Source: UBA5239 sp040391785
GTDB taxonomy: Bacteria; Verrucomicrobiota; Lentisphaeria; Victivallales; Victivallaceae
Assembly (NCBI GenBank): GCA_040391785.1
Contig: JBEBXH010000009.1
Coordinates: 47,394 to 111,393, forward strand
DNA: 64,000 bases
Direction: 5' to 3'
Positions 7,184 through 15,311 of the stretch are shown in pieces. The notes beneath the pieces are model-generated. The model did not search any database. It was given only the letters and a program-made list of their open reading frames with translations, and had not been told where the DNA came from. Within the stretch, counting starts at the first letter, position 1; every line of letters begins with the position of its first letter. Made by a program: the position numbers and the translations under genes.

Positions 7184-9910
7184 ATGATTAACATTGCCGG
7201 TCAATATTTTCTGAATCATTTGCTGGAGCGCGAGGAGCTGATTCGCCAGGTGAACGAGGCCGCCGACTGTGGCATCGAATGTCTGTATGCACACGCCCGG
7301 CAGGGATTGCGGACGCCGTACATGTCGGAGGCGTGGTGGGACGCCATGCGGACGATTGCCGAGGTGTGCCGCCAGCGCGGGATCAAAATGGCGATCTGGG
7401 ATGAGGATTATTACCCCTCGCCGGTGGCCGGGAACCGGGTCATCTGGAACAATCCGGAGCTGATGGCGCAGAATCTGGTATTCACCCATATCGAGGCGCG
7501 GGCCGGCGAAATGGTTGAGCAGTCGCTGGAGCAGGAAGGAGCTGTGCTGCGCTGTTTCGCCGTTTCGGACGGCGGGATCGAGGACATTACGCAGCATTGC
7601 GGCACGGTCAGCCCCAGTTGGAACCGGCGCTATATCAGCCACAGCGCCTACACGGAAGCGGCCAAGATCGGTACGCCCCACTGGCGCGCCGGGATGAGCC
7701 CCAAACGCTTCGCCCTGATGTGGAAAGCGGACCGGGATTGCCGGATTGTCGTGGCCCAGGTGGTGCGGCATACCATCGGTCACAACAGCGATATCATGAA
7801 TCCGGAAACGACCCGGCGCTTCATCGAATACACCCATGCGGAATACATTCGCCAGCTCGGCGGGGAGCTGTTCAAGGAAGTGATGGCTTCGACGTTTATG
7901 GACGAGCCGGCCCCGGCCGGATTTTTCCCGTGGACCGGCAGTTTCGCTGCGGAGTTTCAGTCGGAACACGGCTATGACCTGCTGCCGCAGCTGGCGCACC
8001 TGGCGCTGGATATCGACGAAAAATCGTCTTTGCTGCGCCATCATTACCGCAAAACCCAGATGCGGCTGCTCTGCACGGCGTATCTGAAGCAGACGCAGGA
8101 TTGGTGCCGTGAACACGGCATCGAGAGCATCGGACACCTGACCCGGACGGAGTTCCTGGGCTGGGTGGCGCTCTGGTGGCCGAACGAATTGCGCTGTTAC
8201 AAATATCTGGATATCCCCTGCAGCGATCCGCTGGGCGCGCTGGTGGCGTGGCCGGATTGCTCGGCGTACCATACCGGCTTGAAGGTGGTGGTGTCCGCCG
8301 CGAGGCTTTTTGACAAGCCGCAGGCGGGGAGCGACGCGCTGGCGGTGACCGGCAGCGAAACCAGTCTGGCGGACATCCGGTTCATCCTGGATTATCATAT
8401 CGCCATGGGGATTACTTATTTCAACGTCCACGGGCTGAGCTATTCGCTGGATGGCCCGCGCAAGGACGAAGTGCCGCCGCCGCTCTTTTATCAGCACTCG
8501 CAGTGGCCGCAGATCCACCAGTTGTGGAGCGAAGCCAAGCAGATTTGTGAATTCATGGCCGGCGGCGAAACCACGGTTCAGTTGGGCGTGCTCTATTCAG
8601 CGCCGAGTTTTTACTGCCGCTTCACCGGGGAGTACCGGACCGACCCGCGCGAAGAGGCCATGCACCGTTTCTCCGAATACCTGCTCTCGCATCACAAGGA
8701 TTTCGACTTCCTCGACGAGCTTACCATGGCGGAGTGGGGCGCGGAAAAACTGCTTGAGGAGTTTCCGTATTTCATCGTGGCACATTGCTCCTGGATGGAA
8801 GCCGGTACCGCGGCATTGTTGGACGAATACGTGGAACTGGGCGGTAAGCTTTGGGTTTACGGTGAGCAGCCCGCGCTGCTGGAAGGCGGCACGTGGCCTT
8901 GTACGGTGGTCGATGAACTGTCGTTTGACGCGATTCCCGGACCGGCCGTGACCGGCGAGGGCACACAGGATATCCTGTTCCGTCAGGTCAAGGTGGACGG
9001 CGCGGTTTATAGTTTTGCATTTAACCGTGCGAGCCGGGCCTTCACGGGTACCCTTGACGGCGCGGAACTTTGGCTGGCGCCGCGGAGCTCACGGCTGCTG
9101 GCTCCGGGTGAGGCCGTGCGCGAACCCGATTTCGCCAAGGCGGTCGCCCTGCGCGACGGCTGGAGTGTACAATTCGATGAAAACCACGTGCCGCTGAACG
9201 TCTGGACCACCGGCGGCGCGGCGATGTTCGACCTGCTTCACCGCCAGTGCTGCTCCGAGGCGAACCCGGAATTCATCCAGTCCCGTTTCCTCTACTCCGG
9301 CAGCGGCCGCGTGACGTTCGTCATGGATGTCAGTGCTTTGGAAGGCGATGGCTGGGAGCTCACGGTCAACGGTTGTCCGGTCACGGATTTCAAGAAATCG
9401 CGGCGCTATGACTGCCTGAATCTGGAAGCCGATATCACACCGATGCTGCGCAGCGGCAGCGTGCCGACCCTGAATATCGTCAAACTGCGCGGCGCGATGT
9501 TTACCGAAATGCCGTACCTGTACGGTAACTTCCAGGCGATTTACCGTCACGGTCAGAAAGCCCTGCCATACCTCACCGCGTGCGGCGGCAAGTTCAATCT
9601 GGATGTTCTGCAGCCGTGGTCGGTGCTGGGCTACGGCACCTACTCGGGCCGGGCGGTTTACCGGCGGGTGTTCGAGGCGGCGGAAGCGCGGACGTATCAT
9701 CTGGATATGGGCCGGGTCATCGACGGCGTCAACGTAAGGCTGAACGGCGAACTCCTGAAAGTCTGCATCGGCGAGCCGTTCATGGCCGAACTGGGCTGTC
9801 TGCAGCCCGGCAAATACGAACTGGAACTGGAAGTATTCAACGCCTTGGGGAATCACGACCGGCTGGCCGATCTGCCGTCCGGACTGCTTGGCCCGGTGCG
9901 CATCGGATAA
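7184..9910 (+). CDS. Large glycoside hydrolase-like protein (GH106-related pattern)
   Basis: 908 residues, no signal peptide. The N-terminal half looks like a TIM barrel. GIECLYAHARQGLRTPYMS and a strand ending IWDEDYYPSP recall a group of rhamnosidase-like (GH106-related) proteins common in Planctomycetes and Lentisphaerota. So does FMDEPAPAGFFPWTGSFAAEF, with D240-E241-P242 as candidate active-site acids, and so does GHLTRTEFLGW. The C-terminal third has beta-sandwich features (YLTACGGKFNLD, a jelly-roll-like end). It probably acts in the cytoplasm on imported oligosaccharides, and the MFS gene follows. Substrate unknown; family assignment is by pattern only. Start at the ATG after a modest GGAAC site. 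Confidence 0.62.
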   Translation: MINIAGQYFLNHLLEREELIRQVNEAADCGIECLYAHARQGLRTPYMSEAWWDAMRTIAEVCRQRGIKMAIWDEDYYPSPVAGNRVIWNNPELMAQNLVFTHIEARAGEMVEQSLEQEGAVLRCFAVSDGGIEDITQHCGTVSPSWNRRYISHSAYTEAAKIGTPHWRAGMSPKRFALMWKADRDCRIVVAQVVRHTIGHNSDIMNPETTRRFIEYTHAEYIRQLGGELFKEVMASTFMDEPAPAGFFPWTGSFAAEFQSEHGYDLLPQLAHLALDIDEKSSLLRHHYRKTQMRLLCTAYLKQTQDWCREHGIESIGHLTRTEFLGWVALWWPNELRCYKYLDIPCSDPLGALVAWPDCSAYHTGLKVVVSAARLFDKPQAGSDALAVTGSETSLADIRFILDYHIAMGITYFNVHGLSYSLDGPRKDEVPPPLFYQHSQWPQIHQLWSEAKQICEFMAGGETTVQLGVLYSAPSFYCRFTGEYRTDPREEAMHRFSEYLLSHHKDFDFLDELTMAEWGAEKLLEEFPYFIVAHCSWMEAGTAALLDEYVELGGKLWVYGEQPALLEGGTWPCTVVDELSFDAIPGPAVTGEGTQDILFRQVKVDGAVYSFAFNRASRAFTGTLDGAELWLAPRSSRLLAPGEAVREPDFAKAVALRDGWSVQFDENHVPLNVWTTGGAAMFDLLHRQCCSEANPEFIQSRFLYSGSGRVTFVMDVSALEGDGWELTVNGCPVTDFKKSRRYDCLNLEADITPMLRSGSVPTLNIVKLRGAMFTEMPYLYGNFQAIYRHGQKALPYLTACGGKFNLDVLQPWSVLGYGTYSGRAVYRRVFEAAEARTYHLDMGRVIDGVNVRLNGELLKVCIGEPFMAELGCLQPGKYELELEVFNALGNHDRLADLPSGLLGPVRIG

Positions 9911-9938
9911 CGCAGCTTCTTGAAATGATTTTTTCGTG

Positions 9939-9955
9939 ATGTTAAAGATTAACAT
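9939..9955. promoter_or_regulatory. 17-base palindrome, operator candidate before the MFS gene
   Basis: ATGTTAA-AGA-TTAACAT has perfect 7-base arms. It lies 29 bases after the glycosidase stop and about 30 bases before a possible -35 (TTGGGA, 9984-9989; -10 TAAATT at 10007-10012, spacer 17). Size and symmetry fit a LacI- or GntR-type operator. No regulator gene is adjacent. Confidence 0.4.
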
Positions 9956-10051
9956 GAAAATATTCTTTTCTTGTCGTACCCTATTGGGAATTTTCCAAAT
10001 GGGGTGTAAATTAAACTGCATATTGTTCAAGGACTAATATGCGGCTTCATC

Positions 10052-11332
10052 ATGGTTAACTGGAAGAAAAATTTATTTTTTGTCTGGCTTTCGCAGATTT
10101 TATCGCTGGCAGCCTTCGGGGCCGTAGTGCCTTTTATTCCGCTTTTTCTGCGCGATCACCTGAATATTTCCGACGTCAGCGTGCGCGGCGCCTGGGTGGC
10201 GGCGTTTTACTTTGCCGGACAGGTCGGCTTCTGTATTTTCACGCCGCTGTGGGGCGTGCTGGCGGACCGTTTCGGACGCAAAATCATGCTGCTGCGCGCC
10301 AACTTGCTTTCGGGGTTGATCATGCCGTTGATGGCTTTTTCGCCGTTGCCGTTTATCCTGATTTTCCTGCGTTTCGTGGTCGGGGTATTTTCCGGCACGG
10401 TGAATGCGGCACAGACGCTGGTGTGCAGCACCACGCCGGAGGAGAAACACGGTTTCGCGCTCGGCGCGCTGAGCTCGGCGTTATGGAGCGGCAACATGAT
10501 CGGATTCGTGATCGGCGGCTATACGATCAGCAAATTTGGCTTCACGTGGACATTTTTTATTTGCGGGTTTATGCTGCTGGCGGCCGCCGCGCTGGTGCTG
10601 TTTTTTGTCGAAGAGGAGTTTGTGCCGAGGGATATGGCGCGCAAAAAAGAGGCCATGGCGCGGCTGCAGCCGACGATCAAAAAACGCCTGATTCCAAGCT
10701 TCAGCCTGGGCGTATGGAGTTTGCTCATTCTGTTCCTTTTCATCGGGGTGGCGCGTAATTTCGACAGTCCGTTTGTGGCGATGCTGGTGGAGGAGGTCCA
10801 CGGACCGGAAGACACCGCCCAGTGGACCGCCGTCATCAGTGCGATCGCCGCCGTGGCCGGGATCATTTCCGGGCTGCTGCTGGGGTACTTGAGCGATCGT
10901 TTCTCGCCGGGCAAAATCGTCATTCCGGCGGCCATCGGCTCCGCGCTGATGATGCTCGTGCAGGGCTTCTCCGGGTCGCTGGGGATGCTCGGTTTCGGGC
11001 GCTTCCTCAACTACTTTTTCGCGGGCGGGATCGACCCGGTTTTCCAGACCATGCTGTCGCGGGCCACGCCGCCGTCCAAGCGTGGTTCGGTGTTCGGCTT
11101 GTCGGCCAGTGCGCGGGTCGGCGGGTCGCTGATCAGTTCGGTCATGGGGGGATATATCATTTTTCATTTCGGGGTACGCAGTATTTTTTATGTCGGGGCG
11201 TTGGTGTTTGCCATTCTGATACCGATGTTTATGATTATTATTTGGCAGAGGAAAAAGCATGAACAAACTAAATCTGGTGTTGGTCGGAGCCGGGCAGGTC
11301 GGATTGATGATCGCCAGGGCAGCCCGGAATAA
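10052..11332 (+). CDS. MFS transporter, DHA1-like drug/sugar exporter type
   Basis: 426 residues with 12 predicted membrane helices. The loop after helix 2 holds motif A, GVLADRFGRKIML (about residues 69-81). The motif-C-like glycine-rich helix GNMIGFVIGGYTI follows in helix 5. The pattern favours proton-driven export of small molecules (DHA1), but sugar exporters look alike. The likely start at 10052 has a poor ribosome site; AAGGA is about 20 bases away. The 3' end overlaps the next gene by 74 bases in another frame, and the last 25 residues are hydrophilic and unlike the family, so the natural end of the domain is near the GRKKHE-type stretch. Substrate unknown. Confidence 0.85.
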   Translation: MVNWKKNLFFVWLSQILSLAAFGAVVPFIPLFLRDHLNISDVSVRGAWVAAFYFAGQVGFCIFTPLWGVLADRFGRKIMLLRANLLSGLIMPLMAFSPLPFILIFLRFVVGVFSGTVNAAQTLVCSTTPEEKHGFALGALSSALWSGNMIGFVIGGYTISKFGFTWTFFICGFMLLAAAALVLFFVEEEFVPRDMARKKEAMARLQPTIKKRLIPSFSLGVWSLLILFLFIGVARNFDSPFVAMLVEEVHGPEDTAQWTAVISAIAAVAGIISGLLLGYLSDRFSPGKIVIPAAIGSALMMLVQGFSGSLGMLGFGRFLNYFFAGGIDPVFQTMLSRATPPSKRGSVFGLSASARVGGSLISSVMGGYIIFHFGVRSIFYVGALVFAILIPMFMIIIWQRKKHEQTKSGVGRSRAGRIDDRQGSPE

Positions 11333-12224
11333 AGAACATTTCGAGTTCGTCGGCGCGGTGGACAGCGATCCGGCGCTGCAGGGCAGGGACCTCGGCGAAT
11401 TGTGCGGCGAAGTGCCCAGCGGCGTGAAGGTGGAGAGCTCCATTCGCGGGCTGTTGAACAAAGTTGAGGCCGACGCGGCGATCGTTACCACCGTATCGTC
11501 ATTGGCGGCAGCCGCAGACGCGTTGAAAGAGGTCATTTCCTGCGGCGTACCGGTGGTCACCACTTGCGAGGAACTGGCTTATCCGTGGAAAACGGTGCCG
11601 CGCCTGGCGGCCGAGCTGGACGTGGCGGCGCGGCGGCGCGGGGTGGCGGTGGTCGGCACCGGCGTCAACCCCGGCTTCCTGATGGATTTCCTGCCGCTGG
11701 TCATGAGCTCGATTTGTCAGCAAATCGACCATATCCGGATTTCGCGGGTTCAGGATACCGCGTTTCGCCGTCCGCAATTTCAGCACAAAGTCGGCGTTGG
11801 CATGACCCCCGATGAATTCGCGGCGAAGAATGCCGCCGGCGGTTTCGGCCATATCGGGCTGACGGAGTCGATGTGGATGCTGGCCGACGCTTTTCAGTGG
11901 GAGATCACGCGCTTCGACAACGAAATCAACCCGGTGACCGGCCCTGACGGCAAGGTCGCCGGCATTCAACAGACCGTCGCCGGTTATGTGGGCGAGGACC
12001 GGAAAATTGAACTTTTCTTCAAAGCCACCGACGGCGAAAAGACTCCCCACGACCAGGTCGAAATCACCGGTAACCCCTCGTTTACCAGCCGGATCGAGGG
12101 GGGAATCAACGGCGATACCGGGTCGGCGGCGATCGTCTTGAATTGTGCGGCGGCGCTCCGGCGCAGTTCGGCCGGGCTCCATACCATGGCAGACTTTCCA
12201 CTTCCTTACTGGAATATTCGCTGA
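11259..12224 (+). CDS. DapB-fold NAD(P)H dehydrogenase, diaminopentanoate dehydrogenase-like
   Basis: 321 residues. A Rossmann start (LVLVGAGQVGLMIAR, about 6-20) is followed by a DapB-type C-terminal domain. The segment GTGVNPGFLMDFLPL (about 133-147) and the block beginning GFGHIGLTESMWMLADAF match the 2,4-diaminopentanoate dehydrogenase group, which acts in clostridial ornithine fermentation, and its many uncharacterised relatives. An AGGAAA lies before the ATG. The gene begins inside the 3' end of the MFS gene, so expression is coupled. Whether the transporter moves the product or substrate is open. The physiological substrate is not known. Confidence 0.72.
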   Translation: MNKLNLVLVGAGQVGLMIARAARNKEHFEFVGAVDSDPALQGRDLGELCGEVPSGVKVESSIRGLLNKVEADAAIVTTVSSLAAAADALKEVISCGVPVVTTCEELAYPWKTVPRLAAELDVAARRRGVAVVGTGVNPGFLMDFLPLVMSSICQQIDHIRISRVQDTAFRRPQFQHKVGVGMTPDEFAAKNAAGGFGHIGLTESMWMLADAFQWEITRFDNEINPVTGPDGKVAGIQQTVAGYVGEDRKIELFFKATDGEKTPHDQVEITGNPSFTSRIEGGINGDTGSAAIVLNCAAALRRSSAGLHTMADFPLPYWNIR

Positions 12225-12229
12225 AGCCC

Positions 12230-12257
12230 TTGATTTTCAGCAGACTTATGCTATAGT
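12230..12257 (+). promoter_or_regulatory. Promoter candidate for the DEAD-box helicase gene
   Basis: TTGATT (12230-12235), 16-base spacer, TATAGT (12252-12257). An inverted repeat TTCAGCA (12236-12242) / TGCTGAA (12265-12271) spans the -10, and TGCTGAA returns at 12295-12301 over the start codon. Confidence 0.5.
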
Positions 12258-12293
12258 AATGGTTTGCTGAATCTAACATAGGATAAACTTGTT

Positions 12294-13925
12294 TTGCTGA
12301 ATTTTCTGAAAAAACTTACCGGTCTTCTCAAAGTCGAACCCGCCGCGCCCGCTGCTGCGCGCCCATCCACCACTGCGCCCGCCGTTCACAATCCGCATCC
12401 GCAGTCCGATGAGAAGAAAAGGAAACGCAATCGAAAGAAGCGTTCCGCCGCGCCTGAAGTCTCCGACATCATCGTCGCCGCCGCCGAAAGAGACGAGCGT
12501 AAACGCGATCGAAAGAAGAAGAAACAGAAGCCGAAAAAATACGAATCGACCGAGTCCTCCGCACCAGTGATGGAACGGCGGAAACCGGAGCGCCCGGAGC
12601 GTCTGGAAATCGTGCCCGAGGAAGAGGGCAAAGTCCGCTTTGGCGACCTGCCGATTCACGACGATATTCTGTACGGGTTGCAGGAACTGGACTTCAAATA
12701 CTGTACGCCGATTCAGGCGAAATCGCTGCCGGTGCTGCTGAATGGACGCGACCTGACCGGCAAGGCCCAGACCGGTACCGGCAAAACCGCGGCTTTCCTG
12801 ATTGCGGCCTTCACTCACATTCTGAACAATCCGCAGCCGGACCGCAAACCCGGTACCTGCCGTGCGTTGGTGCTGGCCCCGACCCGTGAACTGGCGATCC
12901 AGATTCACAAGGACGCCGAGGCGCTCTCCTGTTTCGCCAACCTCAACAATCTGGTGATTTTCGGCGGTATGGACTACAAGAAACAGCGCGACCGGCTGGA
13001 GAAGCCCATCGACATCCTGATCGGTACCCCCGGGCGTATCATCGACTACAGCCGCGGCGGTTACTTGAACCTCTCGAAAGCCGAAATCCTGGTCATTGAC
13101 GAAGCCGACCGTATGCTGGACATGGGATTCATCCCGGACGTCCGCCGTATTGTCAGCCAGCTCCCTCCCGCGGGCAAGCGCCAGACCATGCTGTACAGCG
13201 CCACGCTCGACGCGGACATCATCCGCCTGGTCGACAAATGGCTGATCGACCCCGCGGTGATGGAAAGCGAATCCGAGCAGCTCGTTACCGACCTGATCGA
13301 CCAGCAGTTCTACGTGGTTACCCGCAAGGAAAAACTGCCGATGCTGCTGTGGATCCTCTCGCACGAGCATTACGAACGCGTCATCATTTTCGGCAACCGC
13401 AAGGACCGTAACGAGGACCTCGTGCGCCAGCTGGCCAAATACAATATTTACACCGCGCTGCTCTCCGGCGATGTGCCGCAGGAGAAGCGCATGAAGATTC
13501 TCGAGCGCTTCCGCAACGGTACCGAGCGCATCCTGATCGCCACCGACGTGGCCGCCCGCGGGATCCACGTGGACGACGTTTCGCTGGTCATCAACTATGA
13601 CCTGCCGGAGCGCGCCGAGGATTACGTGCACCGCATCGGCCGTACCGGCCGGGCCGGACACAAAGGGAAATCGATCAGTCTGGTTTGCGAATTCGGCGGT
13701 TATGTATTGCCCGAACTCGAAAAACAGCAGAATACCGAATTCCATTGCGTGATTCCGGAAGACGAGTGGGTCAAGCTGCCGTCGCCCTTCGAATGGCGCG
13801 ACCGCATGGCGCTGCGCGAGAAGGAAGAGCATGAGCGTCAGATCGCCGCCGCCAAGTCCCCCGAGGAAAAAGCCGAAGCTGCCGCCATCATCGAAGCCGG
13901 CGGAGAGCTTCCCGAAAGTAAATGA
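12294..13925 (+). CDS. DEAD-box ATP-dependent RNA helicase (RhlB/RhlE-like), TTG start
   Basis: 543 residues. A basic, low-complexity N-terminus (about 1-110, many Lys/Arg/Pro/Ala) precedes a complete helicase core. AQTGTGKT has K164 as the Walker A Lys, PTRELA is motif Ia, DEAD is at 269-272, SAT is motif III, and HRIGRTGRAG is motif VI. It unwinds short RNA duplexes in ribosome assembly or mRNA decay. No ATG fits: the frame opens at TTG (12294), ten bases after AGGA, and encodes MLNFLKKL. The acidic Ala/Glu tail is short. The stop overlaps yaiI as ATGA. Confidence 0.92.
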   Translation: MLNFLKKLTGLLKVEPAAPAAARPSTTAPAVHNPHPQSDEKKRKRNRKKRSAAPEVSDIIVAAAERDERKRDRKKKKQKPKKYESTESSAPVMERRKPERPERLEIVPEEEGKVRFGDLPIHDDILYGLQELDFKYCTPIQAKSLPVLLNGRDLTGKAQTGTGKTAAFLIAAFTHILNNPQPDRKPGTCRALVLAPTRELAIQIHKDAEALSCFANLNNLVIFGGMDYKKQRDRLEKPIDILIGTPGRIIDYSRGGYLNLSKAEILVIDEADRMLDMGFIPDVRRIVSQLPPAGKRQTMLYSATLDADIIRLVDKWLIDPAVMESESEQLVTDLIDQQFYVVTRKEKLPMLLWILSHEHYERVIIFGNRKDRNEDLVRQLAKYNIYTALLSGDVPQEKRMKILERFRNGTERILIATDVAARGIHVDDVSLVINYDLPERAEDYVHRIGRTGRAGHKGKSISLVCEFGGYVLPELEKQQNTEFHCVIPEDEWVKLPSPFEWRDRMALREKEEHERQIAAAKSPEEKAEAAAIIEAGGELPESK

Positions 13926-14368
13926 AGATTCTGGTTGATGCCGACGCGCTTCCCCGCCCACTGAAAGAAGTTCTGTTGAAAGTGGCCGATCGCGAAAAAG
14001 TGGAAACCGTACTGGTGGCCGCTCATGCACCGCGTCCGCCAGCCTCGGAATACGTCAAAGTCGCCTCCGCCGGAAATGCTTTCAACGCCGCCGATGACTG
14101 GATTGTCGAAAATCTCTCATCAGGCGACCTCGTGGTTACTGCGGATATTCCATTGGCCGACCGCGCCCTTGCGGGTGGAGCCGAAGTCCTCAACCCACGC
14201 GGCGAATTTTTCACCCCCGCCAACATCAAAAATGCCCTGGCCATGCGCGAATTGATGGAAGAATTGCGGACCACCGGCGAAATCGGCGGCGGCCCCCCTC
14301 CATTCTCCGACAAAGCGCGTGAGTTATTCACCAATGCCCTGCACCGGTTTCTGCACCGGAAGAGGTAA
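13922..14368 (+). CDS. yaiI: YaiI/YqxD family protein (UPF0178, PIN-like fold)
   Basis: 148 residues, full family length. The N-terminal MKILVDADALPRPLKEVLL carries the conserved DAD acids. DDWIV, LVVTADIPLADRAL and the Arg/Gly-rich NPRGEFFTPANI follow in family order, then GGPPPFSDKARELFTNALHR. The fold is related to PIN nucleases and the acids could bind a metal, but no activity is established. It starts inside the helicase stop (ATGA), which fits a shared RNA-related role. It is followed at once by the first copy of the three-hairpin repeat. Confidence 0.92.
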   Translation: MKILVDADALPRPLKEVLLKVADREKVETVLVAAHAPRPPASEYVKVASAGNAFNAADDWIVENLSSGDLVVTADIPLADRALAGGAEVLNPRGEFFTPANIKNALAMRELMEELRTTGEIGGGPPPFSDKARELFTNALHRFLHRKR

Positions 14369-14370
14369 AT

Positions 14371-14501
14371 AATGCGAGGCGGCCTATGCGGCCCCTCGCG
14401 CTCCCCGCAGCAGGGCGAATTGCCCTGCACCTTTGGACTTTTTGAGAGGAGATCCGCGAGTTTCCGACTCGCGTCAGGTGGCTGCCGCCCCTGAACCCTG
14501 C
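14371..14501 (+). repeat. Three-hairpin dispersed repeat, copy 1
   Basis: Begins three bases after the yaiI stop. Hairpin 1: GCGAGG (14374-14379) with CCTCGC (14394-14399), extended inside by GGCC/GGCC. Hairpin 2: GCAGGGC-GAATT-GCCCTGC (14410-14428). Hairpin 3: CGCGAGT-TTCCG-ACTCGCG (14455-14473). Then a conserved GGTGGCTGCCGCCCC (14477-14491) and GAACCCTGC (14493-14501). The second copy, with the same order and loops, is at 33667-33812. It carries no open frame of its own that is conserved. It may act as a terminator or be a small mobile repeat. Confidence 0.8.
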
Positions 14502-14518
14502 GGGCGAAATGAATTGTA

Positions 14519-15304
14519 TTATAACCCGAGGAGTTTTTTGGCATTGCCGCTGAAAATCTGTTCTTTTTCCTGAGCGGTCAGGGGAAGGCGGTTGATGAAT
14601 TCGATGTCCAGGGCCTGGTCGCGCCAGGGGCTGTCGCTGCCGAAAAGAATGCGGTCGGTGCCGTGAATGCGGACGATTTCCATGAACTTATCGTCGGAAA
14701 GCAGGTTGCCGACATAGCAGCAATCCATGTAGACGGGCAGGCCGGCGAGGTGTTCTTTTACGGCGTCCCACATATCCCAGGAACCAAGGTGCGCGAGGAT
14801 GAGCGTCAGCTCCGGGTAGCGGCGGTGAAACGCCGCCAGCGAGACCGGGTCGGAGTGAAAAGGCGGTTGGAAACCGATATCCGCTCCGGCGTGGGTCAGC
14901 AGGAAAAGATTGTTTTCGATCAGGGCTTCCCAGATCGGCTCGAGGCCGGGATCGTCGAAACGGAATTGCTGGTACTCCGGGTGCATTTTGATGCCGCGAA
15001 AACCGTGCTCGGCCAGCCATTTGATATGGGAGGCCGGGTCCGGGGTCAACGGATGGATCGAGCCCAACATGGTGATCCGATCAAGCTTCAGGTTGTAGGC
15101 CCAGTTGTTGACGCCGCGGACATTGTCGGGCTTGTTGGCCAGAGGCAGACCGACGGCATGATCAATGCCGCAACGGTCCATCTCGCCGAGCAAACCTTCC
15201 AGCGTGCCGTTCGTGATTGCTCCGATACCGGCACTGCGCCCGTGTTCCATAGCTCGTTCCGCGATATTCTCGGGGTAAAAATGAGTATGGAAATCGATAA
15301 TCAT
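14519..15304 (-). CDS. Amidohydrolase-family (amidohydrolase 2, ACMSD-like) metal-dependent hydrolase
   Basis: 261 residues, TIM barrel. H6 and H8 (DFHTHFYP) are the first metal ligands. GIKMHPEYQ, THAGAD and ILAHLGSWD supply further His. The Asp in LFGSDSPWRD near residue 232 is the last ligand. The family covers decarboxylases and hydrolases such as ACMSD and 4-oxalomesaconate hydratase-like enzymes; the substrate cannot be read. NPR-rich active sites are absent. It follows the SDR gene on the same strand with a seven-base gap, so both are probably one transcript. Its stop sits 17 bases from the end of the three-hairpin repeat on the other strand. Confidence 0.82.
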   Translation of the reverse strand: MIIDFHTHFYPENIAERAMEHGRSAGIGAITNGTLEGLLGEMDRCGIDHAVGLPLANKPDNVRGVNNWAYNLKLDRITMLGSIHPLTPDPASHIKWLAEHGFRGIKMHPEYQQFRFDDPGLEPIWEALIENNLFLLTHAGADIGFQPPFHSDPVSLAAFHRRYPELTLILAHLGSWDMWDAVKEHLAGLPVYMDCCYVGNLLSDDKFMEIVRIHGTDRILFGSDSPWRDQALDIEFINRLPLTAQEKEQIFSGNAKKLLGL

Positions 15305-15311
15305 GACAGAA

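Noticed and set aside
6128..8518. Open frame of 796 codons on the minus strand over mtfA and the glycosidase gene
   Set aside because: Crosses two genes with clear motifs in the other direction; composition is biased to Arg/His/Pro as in shadow frames.
12273..14030. Open frame of 585 codons opposite the helicase and yaiI genes
   Set aside because: Shadow. The helicase motifs on the plus strand are complete and in order.
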